Source: Hemibagrus wyckioides (Eukaryota > Chordata > Actinopteri > Siluriformes > Bagridae). Taken from it: DNA of 64,000 nt. Below are positions 1 through 12,726 of the stretch, one piece after another (position 1 is the stretch's first letter; each line of letters opens with the position of its first letter). Made by a program: the position numbers and the translations under genes. The notes beneath the pieces are model-generated. The model saw nothing but the letters and a program-made list of their open reading frames with translations, ran no database searches and was not told where the DNA came from. The stretch covers positions 14,857,917-14,921,916 of the forward strand of contig NC_080735.1 of the NCBI RefSeq assembly GCF_019097595.1, in the 5' to 3' direction.

Positions 1-1142
1 GAATAGGACAGATAGACGTTTATAATAAATGACCTGTGTAATGCCATTTCCTTAATATAGAAAGAAATTCAACATACTGTATTCCTAGAGACAAAGCTGC
101 CTTTTGAAGGGATGTTGTTGCCACCTTGTGGACATAAATGCTATAACAAGATTAAATCTGTTTAAGCAATTACAAACTACCCATAATATGTTTTAGCACA
201 TTTAGCATTTTAGGCTATACTGATATAAATAACCATACACACAATTTAAATCAAATAAATTGATGCTTATGGTGTGTTTTATATGTATATCCTCGGCTTT
301 AAACCGCTTTAAAGTTTCAAGAAGAAGTAACATAATCTTGGGAATGGTTAGTACAGGGAGCCCTACATTTTTTTTTAGGCTCCAAGAAGACATGATGAAT
401 ATCATATAACCCCAAGCTTTGGCCACCCTGCATCTTCCCCCAGATTTATTCCTTAGGATTGTTGTAACATTTGAACGTTTTATCATAAATCAGTAAAATC
501 CAGTATTTGTAAACAGCAGCCAGCGGTTGGTTTGCTGCTGTGTTATGATTTAATGTGCTGTTGTGTTATCTCAAGCAGAGGTAATCAATCCTTTTCAGCC
601 AGGTAACCACTCCAGAGTAACAGAATTTTAAATGACCCCATAACAACTACAGCGTAAATTTAATTTTCAGAACAATAGGCTCCTATCAGGGCTCTCAGCA
701 GGTCACCTCAGTTCATCCACTCAAGTTCTGCCAACCTTTAACCCTAACCCTAAACCAAGGGAAATTGGATTCCTATAGCACATAAAGACATCCCATACAA
801 AGGACCACATACAGGGGTCGGGCAACCACATATTTATAGCCATATACTGTAGTGCAGATTTCTCTGAAAATCCACTTAAAAACAGAATTCATTACAGGTT
901 TTTATCACATATGCTCCCAAGTTCTAGTACACATCTTCTATGGTCACATTACCTTCCTGTCTGATTTGTTTATACCGCACATGGGCAGCACTTGACCTAG
1001 TTCTGTTTCACTGTTTACCTGCTTGGATTTTGGATATCTCCTGACCTCTGCACCTGACCTCCGATTACTCATAGGATCTCCCTTTTGTGCTTGTCTGTCT
1101 TTTGATATCTGCTTGTTGACCCTGTGCTGCCTTTTGAAACTG
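1..1142. other. Unassigned AT-rich DNA
   Basis: No gene, transposon or RNA gene recognised. A short ttaaccctaaccctaaa at 738-754 is telomere-like but only two and a half units. Confidence 0.5.
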
Positions 1143-1165
1143 CACACACACACACACACACACAC

Positions 1166-1222
<57 letters not shown>

Positions 1223-1260
1223 CATAGATACATAGATACATAGATACATAGATACATAGA
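1143..1260. repeat. Compound microsatellite (CA)n(GATA)n(CATAGATA)n
   Basis: CA dinucleotides 1143-1166, then about 14 GATA units, then alternating CATA/GATA to 1260. The open frames here translate the repeat and are not genes. Confidence 0.97.
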
Positions 1261-2284
1261 AATTCCCATGAGTTTTCAGTACATTACGTTTTGATATCAC
1301 TTTAAAAAGGTCCAAAATTCTTGCGCCCCCACCCTCCAGCACTACCTTTATTCACATAATACTATGTAACGTATCTATTTAAAATAAATTGAATACATTT
1401 CATATATTGTACATTTTACTATATAGACATATATAGACACTATATGGACAGTACATTTAACTATCAGAAATTAAAAAAGGAAAAGATTTGACATATGGTA
1501 TGACTGTAGCCTTGAAATATGCTTATGAATACTGACCACTAATCTATGACACAATGATAGCATGCAGCCGGTGATATTAAGTCCAGTCAAGTCGCTTTGT
1601 GTGTTAATTTGAGAGCGAATTTGTAGTTCTGAAGTCGACTGCAGATGTGAGAGAAATAAAGAGCGAAGACTGGAAGCCAGTCCATAAGAGAGTCATTTTA
1701 AAACATACCCTTGTGGTATGTTTATGAGTGTTTATCTGTACCGCAGTGTGTTCATGCAGGGTGGGTGTTGGCTGCTTCATACAGCTGTGAGGTGCTTTTC
1801 TCTTCTCTTCTCTCTCCTCGTCTTATCCTCGAGTGGCTGGGTGTGGCACGTTATTTTCAGCAGAGCCTGATTAATTCACACAGCTTGCTCTCAGCCGCAT
1901 GCCTCGTCTTCACCAGGCTGCAAATTAATTCAAGTCGTATGCAGCTCTCTATTTCTGTACCAGTCTAAAGCTTGGACACCTTGATGCTTTTAATACTGTT
2001 TGCTGCACAGTGTATGTTTTAATGTTATATGATGTAATGTAAAATTGCTCTGCACAGCATTCATACTGCTCCTTTAAGTAGTTCTTACATAGCTTATCAT
2101 CATTGACATATGCAGCATTTTTTTGTGGATGCACATCCCTGGTGCCTGCACTTAATTTATCACAAAGTGGATAAAACCTATTTCTTATATGTGACTAAAT
2201 TGTAAGCGTGGCAGGGATTAGAGTGGTAAAGACAGATATGGAGGCTTGAACTTCAGTGGTGGAATAGAGTGGCTAATGGAAGGA
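1261..2284. other. Unassigned DNA
   Basis: Short open frames only (for example 1711-1968), without similarity I can recognise. Confidence 0.5.
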
Positions 2285-2575
2285 GAACTCGACATGGTCT
2301 TCTGTTACTACAGCCCATCTATGTCAGGGTTGGATCTATCGCAACATGTTGTGTGTTCTAAGATGCTTTTTTGCTCAGCATGGTTGTAAAGAGTGTTTAT
2401 ATGAGCTACAGTCATCTTCCTGTCAGCTGGAACTATTCTCCTTTTTTTCTGTCTATTTGACCAGTGGTTTCCTCCCAAAGAACTGACACACTGCAAGGTT
2501 TTTTGTTTTTTTTTTGCTTTTTCACAACATTCTGCATGAACTCTAGAGACTGTTGTGTGTTAAAGTGCCAGGAGG

Positions 2576-2576
<1 letters not shown>

Positions 2577-2615
<39 letters not shown>

Positions 2616-2872
2616 TGTCTCCTGCTTATCCGTAGCCGGGTCGCAGGGGCAGCAGTCTAAGCAGGGATGCCCAGACTTCCCTCTCCCTAGCCACTTCCTC
2701 CAGCTCTTCCGGGGGAATTCCAAGGTGTTCCCAGGTCAGCTGAGAGACATAGTCCCTCCAGCGTGTCCTGGATCTTCCCTGGGGTCTCTTCCCGGTGGGG
2801 CATGCCTGGAACACCTCCCCTGGGAGGCGTCCAGGAGGCATCCGAAACAGATGCCCAAGCCACCTCAACTGG
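2577..2872 (-). mobile_element. LINE 3' end with (GAT)n tail, nested in Tc1 copy
   Basis: The minus strand reads MRWLGHLFRMPPGRLPGEVF, then RPQGRSRTRWRDYVSQLTWE and EELEEVAREREVWASLLRLL, the conserved C-terminal tail of a fish non-LTR reverse transcriptase. The frame is intact over 80 codons to a stop at 2626. A perfect ATC/GAT triplet tail (2615-2577) follows at its 3' end. Only the last 300 bp of the element are present. Confidence 0.8.
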
Positions 2873-2940
2873 CCCCTTTAGATGTGGAGGAGCAGTGGCT
2901 CCACATCTAAAGGGGGACTGTCGACTGTCTCCCACAGTCG
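2873..2940. repeat. Two adjacent perfect inverted repeats
   Basis: Arms 2873-2889 and 2899-2915 (CCCCTTTAGATGTGGAG and its complement, 17/17, 9-nt loop), then 2922-2928 and 2934-2940 (CGACTGT/ACAGTCG, 5-nt loop). They lie exactly at the truncated 5' edge of the LINE. Confidence 0.9.
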
Positions 2941-3107
2941 ATGTTACTTAAATCACATTTTCCCTGTTCTGATGTTTAAACAAAGCTCTTGGACCACATG
3001 ATAATTGGATGAATTAACTGTTTTACAGCTGTTCCTGTACCCAGTCATGTGTGAGATGGAATTCAAAGAAGGCTTGAGGTTGGTTATAGAACTGTGAATT
3101 TAACTGT

Positions 3108-3282
3108 ACATTATACATTTTATTCATTTGGCAGATGCCCATATACAGAGTCTCATCTCATACAACTGAGCAAATTGATGGTTAAGGGCCCAGCAGTGGC
3201 AGCTTAGTGGACCTGGGATTCAAACTTCTCACAACCTTCCAATCAGTAGTCCAACACCTTAACCACTAAGCTACCACATCCT
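3108..3282 (-). mobile_element. tRNA-derived SINE, copy 1
   Basis: The minus strand shows a box A-like TAGCTTAGTGGTTAAGG and a box B-like AGTTTGAATCCC about 40 nt apart, then GCCACTGCTGGGCCCTTAA and a tail ending CTGCCAAATGAATAAAATG. This is the layout of a tRNA-headed teleost SINE. The second copy at 9798-9953 shares all blocks. Confidence 0.75.
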
Positions 3283-3854
3283 GTAAAAACCCAAATGAGC
3301 AATCAACCTATTAAATAAATTCATAAATCAACATGCGGATGAGATCAAATAATAAAGAAGGGAAAAAGAAGTTCCAAAAGATATTATAAAGACATTATTT
3401 GCTTTTATTCCCTTTTTATTATCTTTGTGCAATCATATCTCTGATCTAACAAAAGGAAACCCCGAGAACATTTTTAAAAATTAATTCAACTTTATTTTTT
3501 ACTACAAATAAATGTCCTGAAAAAGCCACCTTATAAAATGCACGGCAATATAAATCGCTCACAAGCATAAACTCTGAGCTTACATTTCTAAAATTAAAAC
3601 TGGGCATGAAAATGAGAACGAGAAGCCATGCAGCCATAAATCCCTTCTTCTCACACGTTTCTTACTCACTGCCTCATATACTGTACATTATATGTTGCAT
3701 CATGTTGCCAGCACATTGTCTATGCTACCTTCAGTCAGCGTAGACTATCATAGCATTATTACATAACATATATTAAAGCTGTAGCTTTTATCATGCTTGT
3801 TTCATTTTTTATGAAATAAAAATCAAATATTTATCAAATATTTGGGAGATTTTA

Positions 3855-4305
3855 TGAAACTGTCCAGTGATAAAGCTTGCAAAAACTGCTATACAAGCTC
3901 TATTGGGGATTACATACATATGTTTTGGGAGGTTTTGGCGCCATGTGGTCAATATTCTTTCCTTACTTTTTAAGGTAGATATTCCTTTATGCCCAGGATT
4001 ACATTTGTTTGTTTATGATTCTAACATCACTCATCACACAGCCAGATTTCATAAAGCTGCACCTCAAACAATTAATGCTTGGACTGCTATAGATTTTGTT
4101 AAAGAATTTACAGAGTGATTAGTTGTATGTCAACTGAAGCCATGTGTGTTATCACTAACTATGTATGTTTTGTTTGTTATTTTGTTTACATGTTTATTTG
4201 CTTATCATTTTTTTTCCCCCCCCCCCCCCAATCTCCTGAAGCATTGTATTTGTTTGTTTTTATAATTAAATATTCAATAAAAAAGTTATTAGCAAAAAAA
4301 ACCCA
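3855..4305 (+). mobile_element. Possible L1-like LINE 3' end
   Basis: An open frame to a stop at 4118 contains FWRHVVNIL and VDIPLCPGLHLF, which resemble the C-terminal region of L1-type reverse transcriptases. It is followed by a poly(C) stretch (4217-4229), AATAAA at 4275-4280 and a short A-run. Identity is uncertain because the frame shifts. Confidence 0.4.
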
Positions 4306-5392
4306 TTTGGGATATTTACCTAAGACGTCTTGTCTCGCTTCGGTCTTGTCAAGGCGATTTTTAAAAAAAAACAAACTTGATTGGGTGTAAAAATGCAGCT
4401 CAATTCTCAGTTATTAATAATGGGCAGCTCACAGAAAGCAAAACACTGAGAGAGAACAGGGGAACTGCGAGCAGGGAAAACATTGGAAAACATTATAAAC
4501 ATGTGGAAAGAAAATCAATAAAGCAACAGAGGCTTCTGGAAGAATTAATAAAGCGGACCCAATGTTGAACTCTGAAGCATTACATCAGCTCTCTAGCTCT
4601 TTAGGCCACAAATACGTCTTGACTCTCAGTAGCTGCTACTGGTTAATGATACAGAACTAGGTCTATAGTCAATAATTCAGAGTCTGCTGCAGAGTTTGCT
4701 ATTGATCTCTTGTGACTATTGTTATTGGTTACCTTTACATTATAGCTCTTGAAGCACCATGCTGACTCTCCTAATGACATCAAAAACTATTTTCTACTAG
4801 TATTAGTATTTTTTAAAAATGTGATTTCATTATTTCCAGTATAATTCTATAATTGTGGTCTTTAGCCTCTTCTTATTTTGGCTTAAGGCCTAATTTGCGT
4901 TAGCACTACAGCCACTCTAGGACTGACGATCTAGACTTGTATCATTGCTTTGTCTATGATCTTTTTTTTAATTTATTTTTCTTGCTACCCTGCAGCTTTC
5001 TTTTTGAATGGTTACTGTATTTCCCCGTACAGATTGAAGAGACCTTGTTATGGAACCTTTCCTCCCATAACAATGATGATAACTTGACAATCATGTTTTG
5101 GTATAAATTAAACGACCAGCTATCAGATATGGTTCAGATCTGGTGCCTCATTTGAGTTTGACACATACTGGATCAGATCACATAAGCAACTTGGGTTAGC
5201 AAATAAAATCAGAATTTGTTGCCACTATATCACCAACAGCTGACACAGTCCCCAATACACTGCTCAGCTTATTCTGACTGACAGCTTACTATTCACTGCT
5301 TTACTGAACTCCTACCACTACACATCTAAAGCTTGGGCTTTTTGCCAGGATGTGACAAGATCTTGTGGTATCTTAATCCTTTTATTCCTGAA

Positions 5393-5423
<31 letters not shown>

Positions 5424-5845
5424 TTCAGAGAAAAGAGATAGACGGTGGCTGTAAAGACTGGGGTAAATTGAGGTTCTTTTAGCTCAGTGAAGTGTGATAA
5501 TGGCATGCTGAGGCTTGCTTGAATGCAGACTTGGTTCTTCTGAGCCCAGAGAAAGTGTTAGTGTGAATTATTAAAAAGCTTCTTAGCAGAAGTGTGATGT
5601 AGTGCAGCGGACAAATCAATCTCTTCACCCTCAGGAGGTTTTTGGTAAAAATACTTTCACAAAAATCTAACAAATGACATGGAACTGTTACTTATTAACA
5701 CATCTTTAATGAATTTATGAAAAAGAACAATGCTGGGGTGGAAAAAAGGGGGTTTATGAGGACTCATCTGGCACTAATGTTGAAGGTTATGATATAATAT
5801 AGTAGGTTAATAATAATAATAACTGTTATAGTAGTATATAATAAA
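4306..5845. other. Unassigned AT-rich DNA
   Basis: Contains a (CT)n run at 5395-5420; otherwise nothing recognised. Confidence 0.5.
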
Positions 5846-6062
5846 TACACTGATCAGAAATAACATTATGAGTATCTCCTCATCATGGCACCTGTTAGTG
5901 GGTGGGATATATTAGGCAGCAAGTGAACATTTTGTCCTCAAAGTTGATGTGTTAGACGCAGGAAAAATGGACAAGGATTTGAGTGAGTTTGACGAAGAGC
6001 CAAATTATGATGGCTAGACGACTGGATCAGAGAAAATCCAAAACTGCAGCTCTTGCGGTGGT
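5846..6062 (+). mobile_element. Tc1-like element B, left-end fragment
   Basis: Starts at TACACTGATCAGAAATAACA, the left inverted repeat seen also at 13624. It continues with CATGGCACCTGTTAGTGGGT and GTCCTCAAAGTTGATGTGTT, then breaks off after CTGCAGCTCTTG. A 30-bp block after the inverted repeat, present at 13.65 kb, is missing here. Confidence 0.75.
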
Positions 6063-7299
6063 TTAAAAATCCACTTTTAGCCATGTTTTTAGGGAATAGG
6101 ATGAAACTGGAGAACCGGGCGGAAACTAACTTGGATGAACACAAAACTCAACACAAACAGTAGCCTGAGGTTAGGGTCAAAACAAGGAGCTAAGGACTGA
6201 GCCACCATGTCGTCTGTTTATTTTACACTTCCTTCTTCTGCCTTTCCGTATCAGTATACAAGAGGAAATTTTGTGCACATCCATGTTCCGAAAGAAAATG
6301 TCCATGTTACTGAGAAATTTTTCTACTGTGTGTCATTTATATGTTAAAGAATAATAACTAATTGACTCCAAGGTGGTAACACTAGGGGGCAAAAAAAAAT
6401 CAGTGAATTTTGTCAAAGTTTGAACAAATATTAAGTTGGTTTACTTTAGAAATGTTTACTAAAACATTTTGTTACTCCTGAAGGCGTCCTTGCCATAGCA
6501 TGGCCCTACTGAGTGGAGGTGAGCGGTCATATGTAACAATCTTCGCTATAGAAACCTTTTTATTTGGAATTTTAAAGCTCAGTTGAGTATGCTTTTACAC
6601 CGGCCCTTTACTGCAGTGTTTGCGTTACATAACAGCCTTGGGGAATCTCCTTGCCAATAGCAGCTCTTTGTTTTTATTCTGAAAATGCTGCCACAGCTGC
6701 AACTAACCCTGTGATATCTAAATAGCTATTGCACGGTGCATCACAGTGATGTTACTGGCTATCGATCAAGTCAAGACTCCGGTCCCAGAGGAACCCTCCT
6801 GCTGTAATTGCTTTACTTCAGTTCAAGCTGTTTAAGACATTCTGTCTCATGGCCGCCTGGGAGTGGGGTGTAGATTGAATGTCTATTAGATTAATTCAGC
6901 TTTCAGATCCATCAGCAGTTTTGCCATTATAGTATTTTATGGTATTTCAATTCCTTCCTTCCTTCTGTTTTTTTTTTTGGTCACTTAAGGTGATAAATGT
7001 TAATGTTTTGTTATAGAAAACATAAATTAGGTCTACTGAGGAATAAAAGACATGCTGTGAAAAAATTACATAATGGCATTGGGGGAAAAATCAATGATGG
7101 GGTGGAGTGATGTGACAAAATACAAAGGAGAGGAAAGTCAACACTCTGAATATGCAGTGGGGTTTCCTAAAAGTGTTATTCTGCTAACAATTTGCAAAAT
7201 GAATATAATACAATAAATAAATCATTAATTAAAAAAAAAACATATCATAGGTTTATATCTATGTTTAACATTGTGGAACATCCATGATATATTATTACC
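6063..7299. other. Unassigned DNA
   Basis: No coding or repeat feature recognised. Confidence 0.5.
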
Positions 7300-7520
7300 A
7301 AGTCAAGTCAAGAAGCTTTATTGTCATTTCAACCACATATAACTGATGCAGAACAATGAAATGAAAGAAAGTTTCTCTGGTGCTACATAAACAACATACA
7401 ACATGTAACTACAAAACAGAAAATATAAAATATATATTATACTGCATGACAATATGAAGTGTGCAAAAATGGCAGTAGCAGCGGTTGCGTTAGTACAAAT
7501 AAAATGTAACTTGTGTTATA
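7300..7520 (+). repeat. Dispersed repeat (TCAAGTCAAGAAGCTTTATTGTC type)
   Basis: CAAGTCAAGTCAAGAAGCTT then TATTGTCATTTCAACCACAT, ACAATGAAATGAAA and TGCTACATAAACAAC form a unit I recognise as abundant in fish genomes. It has no coding capacity. Confidence 0.5.
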
Positions 7521-8947
7521 ACATGTTATCACTTATGTTATAACCGCTACAAATGGTCATTCCCTCACGTCAAGTTAATAAGAGATGCAGTTTATCATGT
7601 ACCATGATTCTAAGAAAGTATTCTGCTTTGAAGATTTTTCTGTCTCAGAAAACTAGAAGTTATCGCTGTATATCTGAATGCCGAGACGCTTTCCCAATCT
7701 CCTTACTGACATTTAAAAAACTAATTTTTTCAGTTTAATTGTCAGGCATCTAGCATTCAAGTCCCAGAATGATAATTACTGTAGAATGATAATCCATCAC
7801 AGAGAGATCTAGTGCTATAGGAGAGAATCCAAACCCCTGGACCAATACCAGCACAGAGGTATAAATAAATAAGATGATAATGTCAAGGGAAATACTATAA
7901 CAAGGATGTAGTATATGAACCATGACACTAAGAGATTTTCGAAGTTAAATTTTCCTGAATTATTCACCGGACCAGACCAGCTCTCTTAGAGCTGTCTTTA
8001 ATTCACGAGATGAAATGCACATACACTCACATCCACACACACACTATTTATTACAGTATTGATTTTTCACTCTGCTGCTGCCACAGAATTGCTGACTGGG
8101 TGTTCATCACTCCCTTGAGCTTGGGAGGTATTTGTTATGTGTGTGTGTGTGTGTGTGTGATGGCGCTGAGAGCTTTATCGCTCTGCAGTCCTTGACACGT
8201 TCTTGCTTAAAGGTGAGCAGATTGTCCTGATACAAGGCCATCTTTGTGCTTGCAGGCCTTCAGATTGACACTAATGTATGCGCACACACACACACACACA
8301 CACAAAGTGATGACCATCTAGCCTTCGCACATAGCCGGGTTATCCTTTGACAGCAGCCATCAGCAAAAGACAAAGGCTAAACCACAGAGAAAATCTATCA
8401 GCAGCAAACTGCATTTATCCATCAAATGCTCTAAACTGTTTTTCAGCTCATTTGTTGAAAAGCAGTTTCTTATACTGCACACTTGTGTATATGTCTAATG
8501 ACAAAAAAGCCTTTCTTTTCAATCATCTCATGCTGTGTCGTTAGCAGAAACTAATTAGCCGTTTGATTTGGAGTTCCCGGCAACACAAATACACAATAGT
8601 ACAATATAAAGACATTGCAGTACACAACAGGACACATAAATACTGTTAGTGTGCAAAGGACGCAACACTGCATATTATAAACCTTGAATAAGAAACACTG
8701 TTAGAGAAAACAACAGGAATTCTTTTCCTATTAGCCTGTTAACATCCTGGAGTGTTTTATTCCTCTTATACTACAGAAGAATTGGCAGAATCCGGTTTAT
8801 AAAGCATTAATGAAAGAAATGTCATACTTTTATCCATTTATATTTACATTTAATTGTGTGGAATAAAATCTATGTAATTTTGTGGAAACTATAAGCAGCT
8901 GTCTCTTCACCAAGCCAAGTTTTTCTTTTCTCAAAGCTAAGATATAA

Positions 8948-9032
<85 letters not shown>

Positions 9033-9797
9033 TTCCCTTTTATAGAACAGCACAAAATGTTCTGTCTTGAAGACTGTCATAAATAATGTTGTGCAATAAT
9101 GGCTCACAAGAGAGGTGCTAACTGATACCAGTAGCTGTCTATGCTAGGAAGGCTGAATTTTTCTTTTTTTTTTTTTTCCTCTCCTTTTTTCTTTCTTTTT
9201 TTGCCATTGCTTAACCATTTTGTTTATATTTGATCTATGTGGAATTAAATGGAACGTTTTTTTACACACGTCGTGGCTCATTTGAAAGACAAACACTGCA
9301 CAAAAGACTTCACATCTGGTTCTAAGAAGCTCATTTTCCAAAAGCGGGAACACACAAGGATTCTTGTGAGAACAAAAATCCTATTATAAGCCTATTACCG
9401 TATACAGCATGTCTGCACGGAACAGGGGAATGTGTTAAATAAAGATCAAATCCTGGAGCCATTAACTCATGAAAAAGCATTACCATAAATATAAATATGC
9501 ATAGGAAGGCTTTTGGAAGTGGCGTGACAGACTCGTTAACATACTATTTGCATAAACCAGTGGAGCTGGACAATGCAGTGCTATGGATAATTATGTCTGA
9601 ACACATATCCTGGGGGAATGATCTGATTTCTGGCTTTTCTCTGGTAACTGATATAACATTTAATCTGTGCCTGGTGAGATCAGTTATCGTATTCAGAAAA
9701 GAGTTTATTCTAATGTGTGCTAATTGGATTCTTACACACAGACTATAGAAAAACAAAAGGGTTTTGTTTCAGATTTAGAGAACGGCAAGGGAGAGAT
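7521..9797. other. Unassigned DNA with microsatellites
   Basis: TG at 8139-8159, CA at 8283-8304 and the AAT tract at 8948-9031. No gene. Confidence 0.5.
8948..9031. repeat. (AAT)n microsatellite
   Basis: About 27 uninterrupted ATA/AAT triplets; the poly-Ile reading frame over it is an artefact. Confidence 0.97.
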
Positions 9798-9953
9798 GAT
9801 TACATTTACGGCATTTGGTAGACATTTTATACACAGAGTTAAGGGCCTTACTCAAGAACTCAGCACAAGCAGCTTGGTGGATCTTCTGGGATTCAGACTC
9901 ACAACCTTCCGACCATTGGGCCAACACCTTAACCAGTAAGCCATCACATCCCT
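9798..9953 (-). mobile_element. tRNA-derived SINE, copy 2
   Basis: Minus strand: GGCTTACTGGTTAAGG (box A-like), GAGTCTGAATCCC (box B-like), AAGGCCCTTAACTC, and a tail with CTACCAAATGCCGTAAATG. Same family and orientation as 3108-3282, each diverged independently. Confidence 0.72.
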
Positions 9954-10756
9954 GATTATGCTCATTTTCAAGCAGAAGTTTCACAATATTTTCCACACCC
10001 ATTAATCTCCTTGTTGAGACCAAAGCATGGTGGTGGTAGCATCATGTTCAGAGTCGCTTCTCTGACTAACGGTCAGCATTTTTGTGGGCAGGCTTCTTTA
10101 AGCAGAGGAATATTTTTTTATATTTTCTTTAAATAATGGATTTAATGCTGCTCTGCAGGATGTTATTTTCTACATCCAAAAAAATTGATTGGCTATAGAT
10201 GTAAAAGTAAATGTCTCTTTTCCAGAACATTGTCCCTACCCTGTTTAACTTCCATAAACAGGTAGATTTACAGTTGAGATCATGTGACACTGTCTGCAAA
10301 CTAAAGTACACACTTTATGGATGACTCTATTTGACTTTTTCTTGGCAACTGATTGCTCCAAAACTAATTTACAGCTCTCACACCAGTGTAGGTGAATGCT
10401 TACATAATCTCACTTTGAATATTTTTAGTCCAATGTTTCAGGATTTGACTGATTTGAGACTGCACTGTGTTGGTGAGGGGGGTTATGGGATAAGAGTCTT
10501 GTATAACTCTGCCTCTACCTATTACATGAGTTTCTATTTTTATTCCCGGTTCATCGGGTTCTGCTTGATTAAACACTAATGGTTGGTTCACATCTATTCT
10601 GTCTGGTGAAATCCCATTCTGAAGGTGGACGGATTTGCAGTAGCTGGAGGCAACCAGCTTGCTGCTTTGCCCTTTTTCACCTCACCTGAATACTAATGAA
10701 ATAAAAACAACAACAACAACACATTTCCTGGCCTTTTTCCAATCTCCAAAGTTACA

Positions 10757-11090
10757 TGTGTCCACTGTAGCTACAGATTCCTGTTCTTGGATGATGTGGT
10801 CTTCTTCTATTGTGGTCCATCGACCTCAAGCTTTGACATGTTGAGATGCTTTTCTCCTTACCGTGGTGATTATTTGTGTCACAGCAGCCTTCCTATCAAC
10901 TCAAAACTGTCTGAATATTCTCCTCTGATGATCAAATGATGTTTCATTGTCCATCATTCTCATAATTCGGTGTAAACTCTAGTGACTGTAGTGTGTGAAA
11001 GTCCCAAGAGATCAGCAGTTTCTGAAATAGTCCCCAAGAACCCCAAGTCAAAGAGATCATACTTTTCCCCATTCTGTTTAAAGTGCTTGA
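10757..11090 (-). mobile_element. Tc1-like element A, copy 2
   Basis: Plus-strand blocks GGTCCATCGACCTCAAGCTT, GAGATGCTTTTCTCCTTACC, CTCTAGTGACTGTAGTGTGT and GAGATCAGCAGTTTCTGAAA match the copy at 2285-3055 where both exist, and supply the stretch lost from that copy. No usable reading frame remains. Confidence 0.65.
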
Positions 11091-11938
11091 TAAATCTGTA
11101 TAATATCTTGACCCTAATTCTTCTGAACCTCAAGCAACATACCTTTGCACGTCTGTGTCCTTGTATTCAGTGACCTCTGGTTGTTCCATGTGTCTTCTAT
11201 TTGAATTGCATCATGCTGAGATTTTAACCTAAGGGTTACATGCACTTCCTATTGGAAAATGTTTTAGTTGGCAAATGGTTATCCATTAGCTTAAAACACC
11301 TTTGACACCTTGTTTACTTCTGGTCATTTCATGCGTCATGAGCAGACATGTCCTGAGGTAAGACTCATACATTTGGTGTTAAATTCTATACAATACAAAG
11401 TGTAAATACCTAGTGTTTAGCTTTATACTTTTAATGTCTAATGTAAAGCGCCAAAACAAAAATGTATTAATATTTTAACCAGATAGAATTTTTTAACGTC
11501 TATTTCTTTAGACTGGGTTAGAAGTGTGTCAGCTAAGAGAATATAAGTTGCTCCTGATTATCATTTTGGCTAAAGATTTGTTTTATCCATGGCTTGGTTG
11601 TGGAATAAAATGTCTCTCTGTGTGTATGTGTGTGTGTGGGGTGTGTGTGCGTGTGTGTGTGTGTGGTGTGTGTGTGTGTCCACATCTAACCTTTACTGCT
11701 GGGACTCAAGGTCAGAATGGCAGTGATCACCCTGCCAAGCGCACACTGCCAAAATACCACTGACATATGAACAGCGATCAACAACAAAGATTGCACACAA
11801 ATCTACTAATAAATAAATTTACTAATTATTACGGATCATTTATGCTATTACATCCTGCATGTATAATTATATCATTTATACTGTATGTGACATTTCAGCT
11901 GATTCCATGGAGGCAATTAAAATTTGCCTTTTCAAAAA

Positions 11939-11981
<43 letters not shown>

Positions 11982-12542
11982 ATTTAAAACCCAAAAAATA
12001 AAATTAAATTAATTTTGCAGATTTTTCATCTTTAACAACATACCATACATCATTGTGTTTTACTCCTAATCTGGAACAGCCCCTCTCACAATCCCCTCTT
12101 AAGCTGCTTTGTCGTGCATTTTGATTAACAGTGCTGCTGAGTCTGGCTGCTGAAGTGACGTTCGACTATGTGCCATTAGTGTGAAAAAAAGCAAACATTA
12201 TTTTAGTTCAATATATTTTCAAGGCACTGAATATAAAAAAAAAACAAACAATATATGGCCCAACACAGAGCCTTGTTGCACACCATAATGCAATTTTCAG
12301 GCTCTGGAGAACCTTTAAAAAGTGCCATTATTGTGTTCTGTGCTGCAACAGAAACCTAAAGGGGAAAAAAATACACTGCAATGTTATATAATGTCAATGG
12401 TGTCATGTTCACAAATGTGTGCAAAACATTAGTTTAATGTGTGTGTGTGTGGTGTGTGTTGGTGCACTTGCATCAGGTTTAAAAAGACAAGCCAAACCCT
12501 GACACCTCTATTGCAGCAAATGATGCGTGAATTGGGTGAGAA

Positions 12543-12575
<33 letters not shown>

Positions 12576-12688
12576 TTGGCCCGGAGTGCGCATGCGTGTC
12601 TGTGCACCTAGAGGATATGATACAGGAGTGATAAAGGGCAGTGCAGTACTGCCCCACCCATCTTTTCTGCAGTGAAGTGATGTATGCA

Positions 12689-12726
<38 letters not shown>

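Larger units (their letters stand above)
2285..3055 (-). mobile_element. Tc1-like element A, copy 1, interrupted by a LINE
   Basis: The minus strand reads RRIVPADRKMTVAHINTLYN and HAEQKSILEHTT, recognisable as the DNA-binding part of a Tc1-like transposase (compare ADRKATVTQITTLYN in intact relatives). The left part is 2285-2577; homology resumes at about 2942-3055 after an inserted LINE tail. Two other copies of the same stretch occur at 10757-11090 and 37930-38065. Dead. Confidence 0.7.

Noticed and set aside
738..754. Telomere-like AACCCTAACCCTAAA
   Set aside because: Only about two and a half units in ordinary AT-rich DNA; too short to call an interstitial telomere.
944..1342. 132-aa and 66-aa open frames with repeated Tyr-Leu-Ser-Ile
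   Set aside because: They translate the CA/GATA microsatellite; no real protein signal.
3108..3282. Possible functional tRNA gene from box A/box B-like motifs
   Set aside because: No cloverleaf with an anticodon arm can be drawn; the motifs belong to a SINE head, as a second diverged copy shows.
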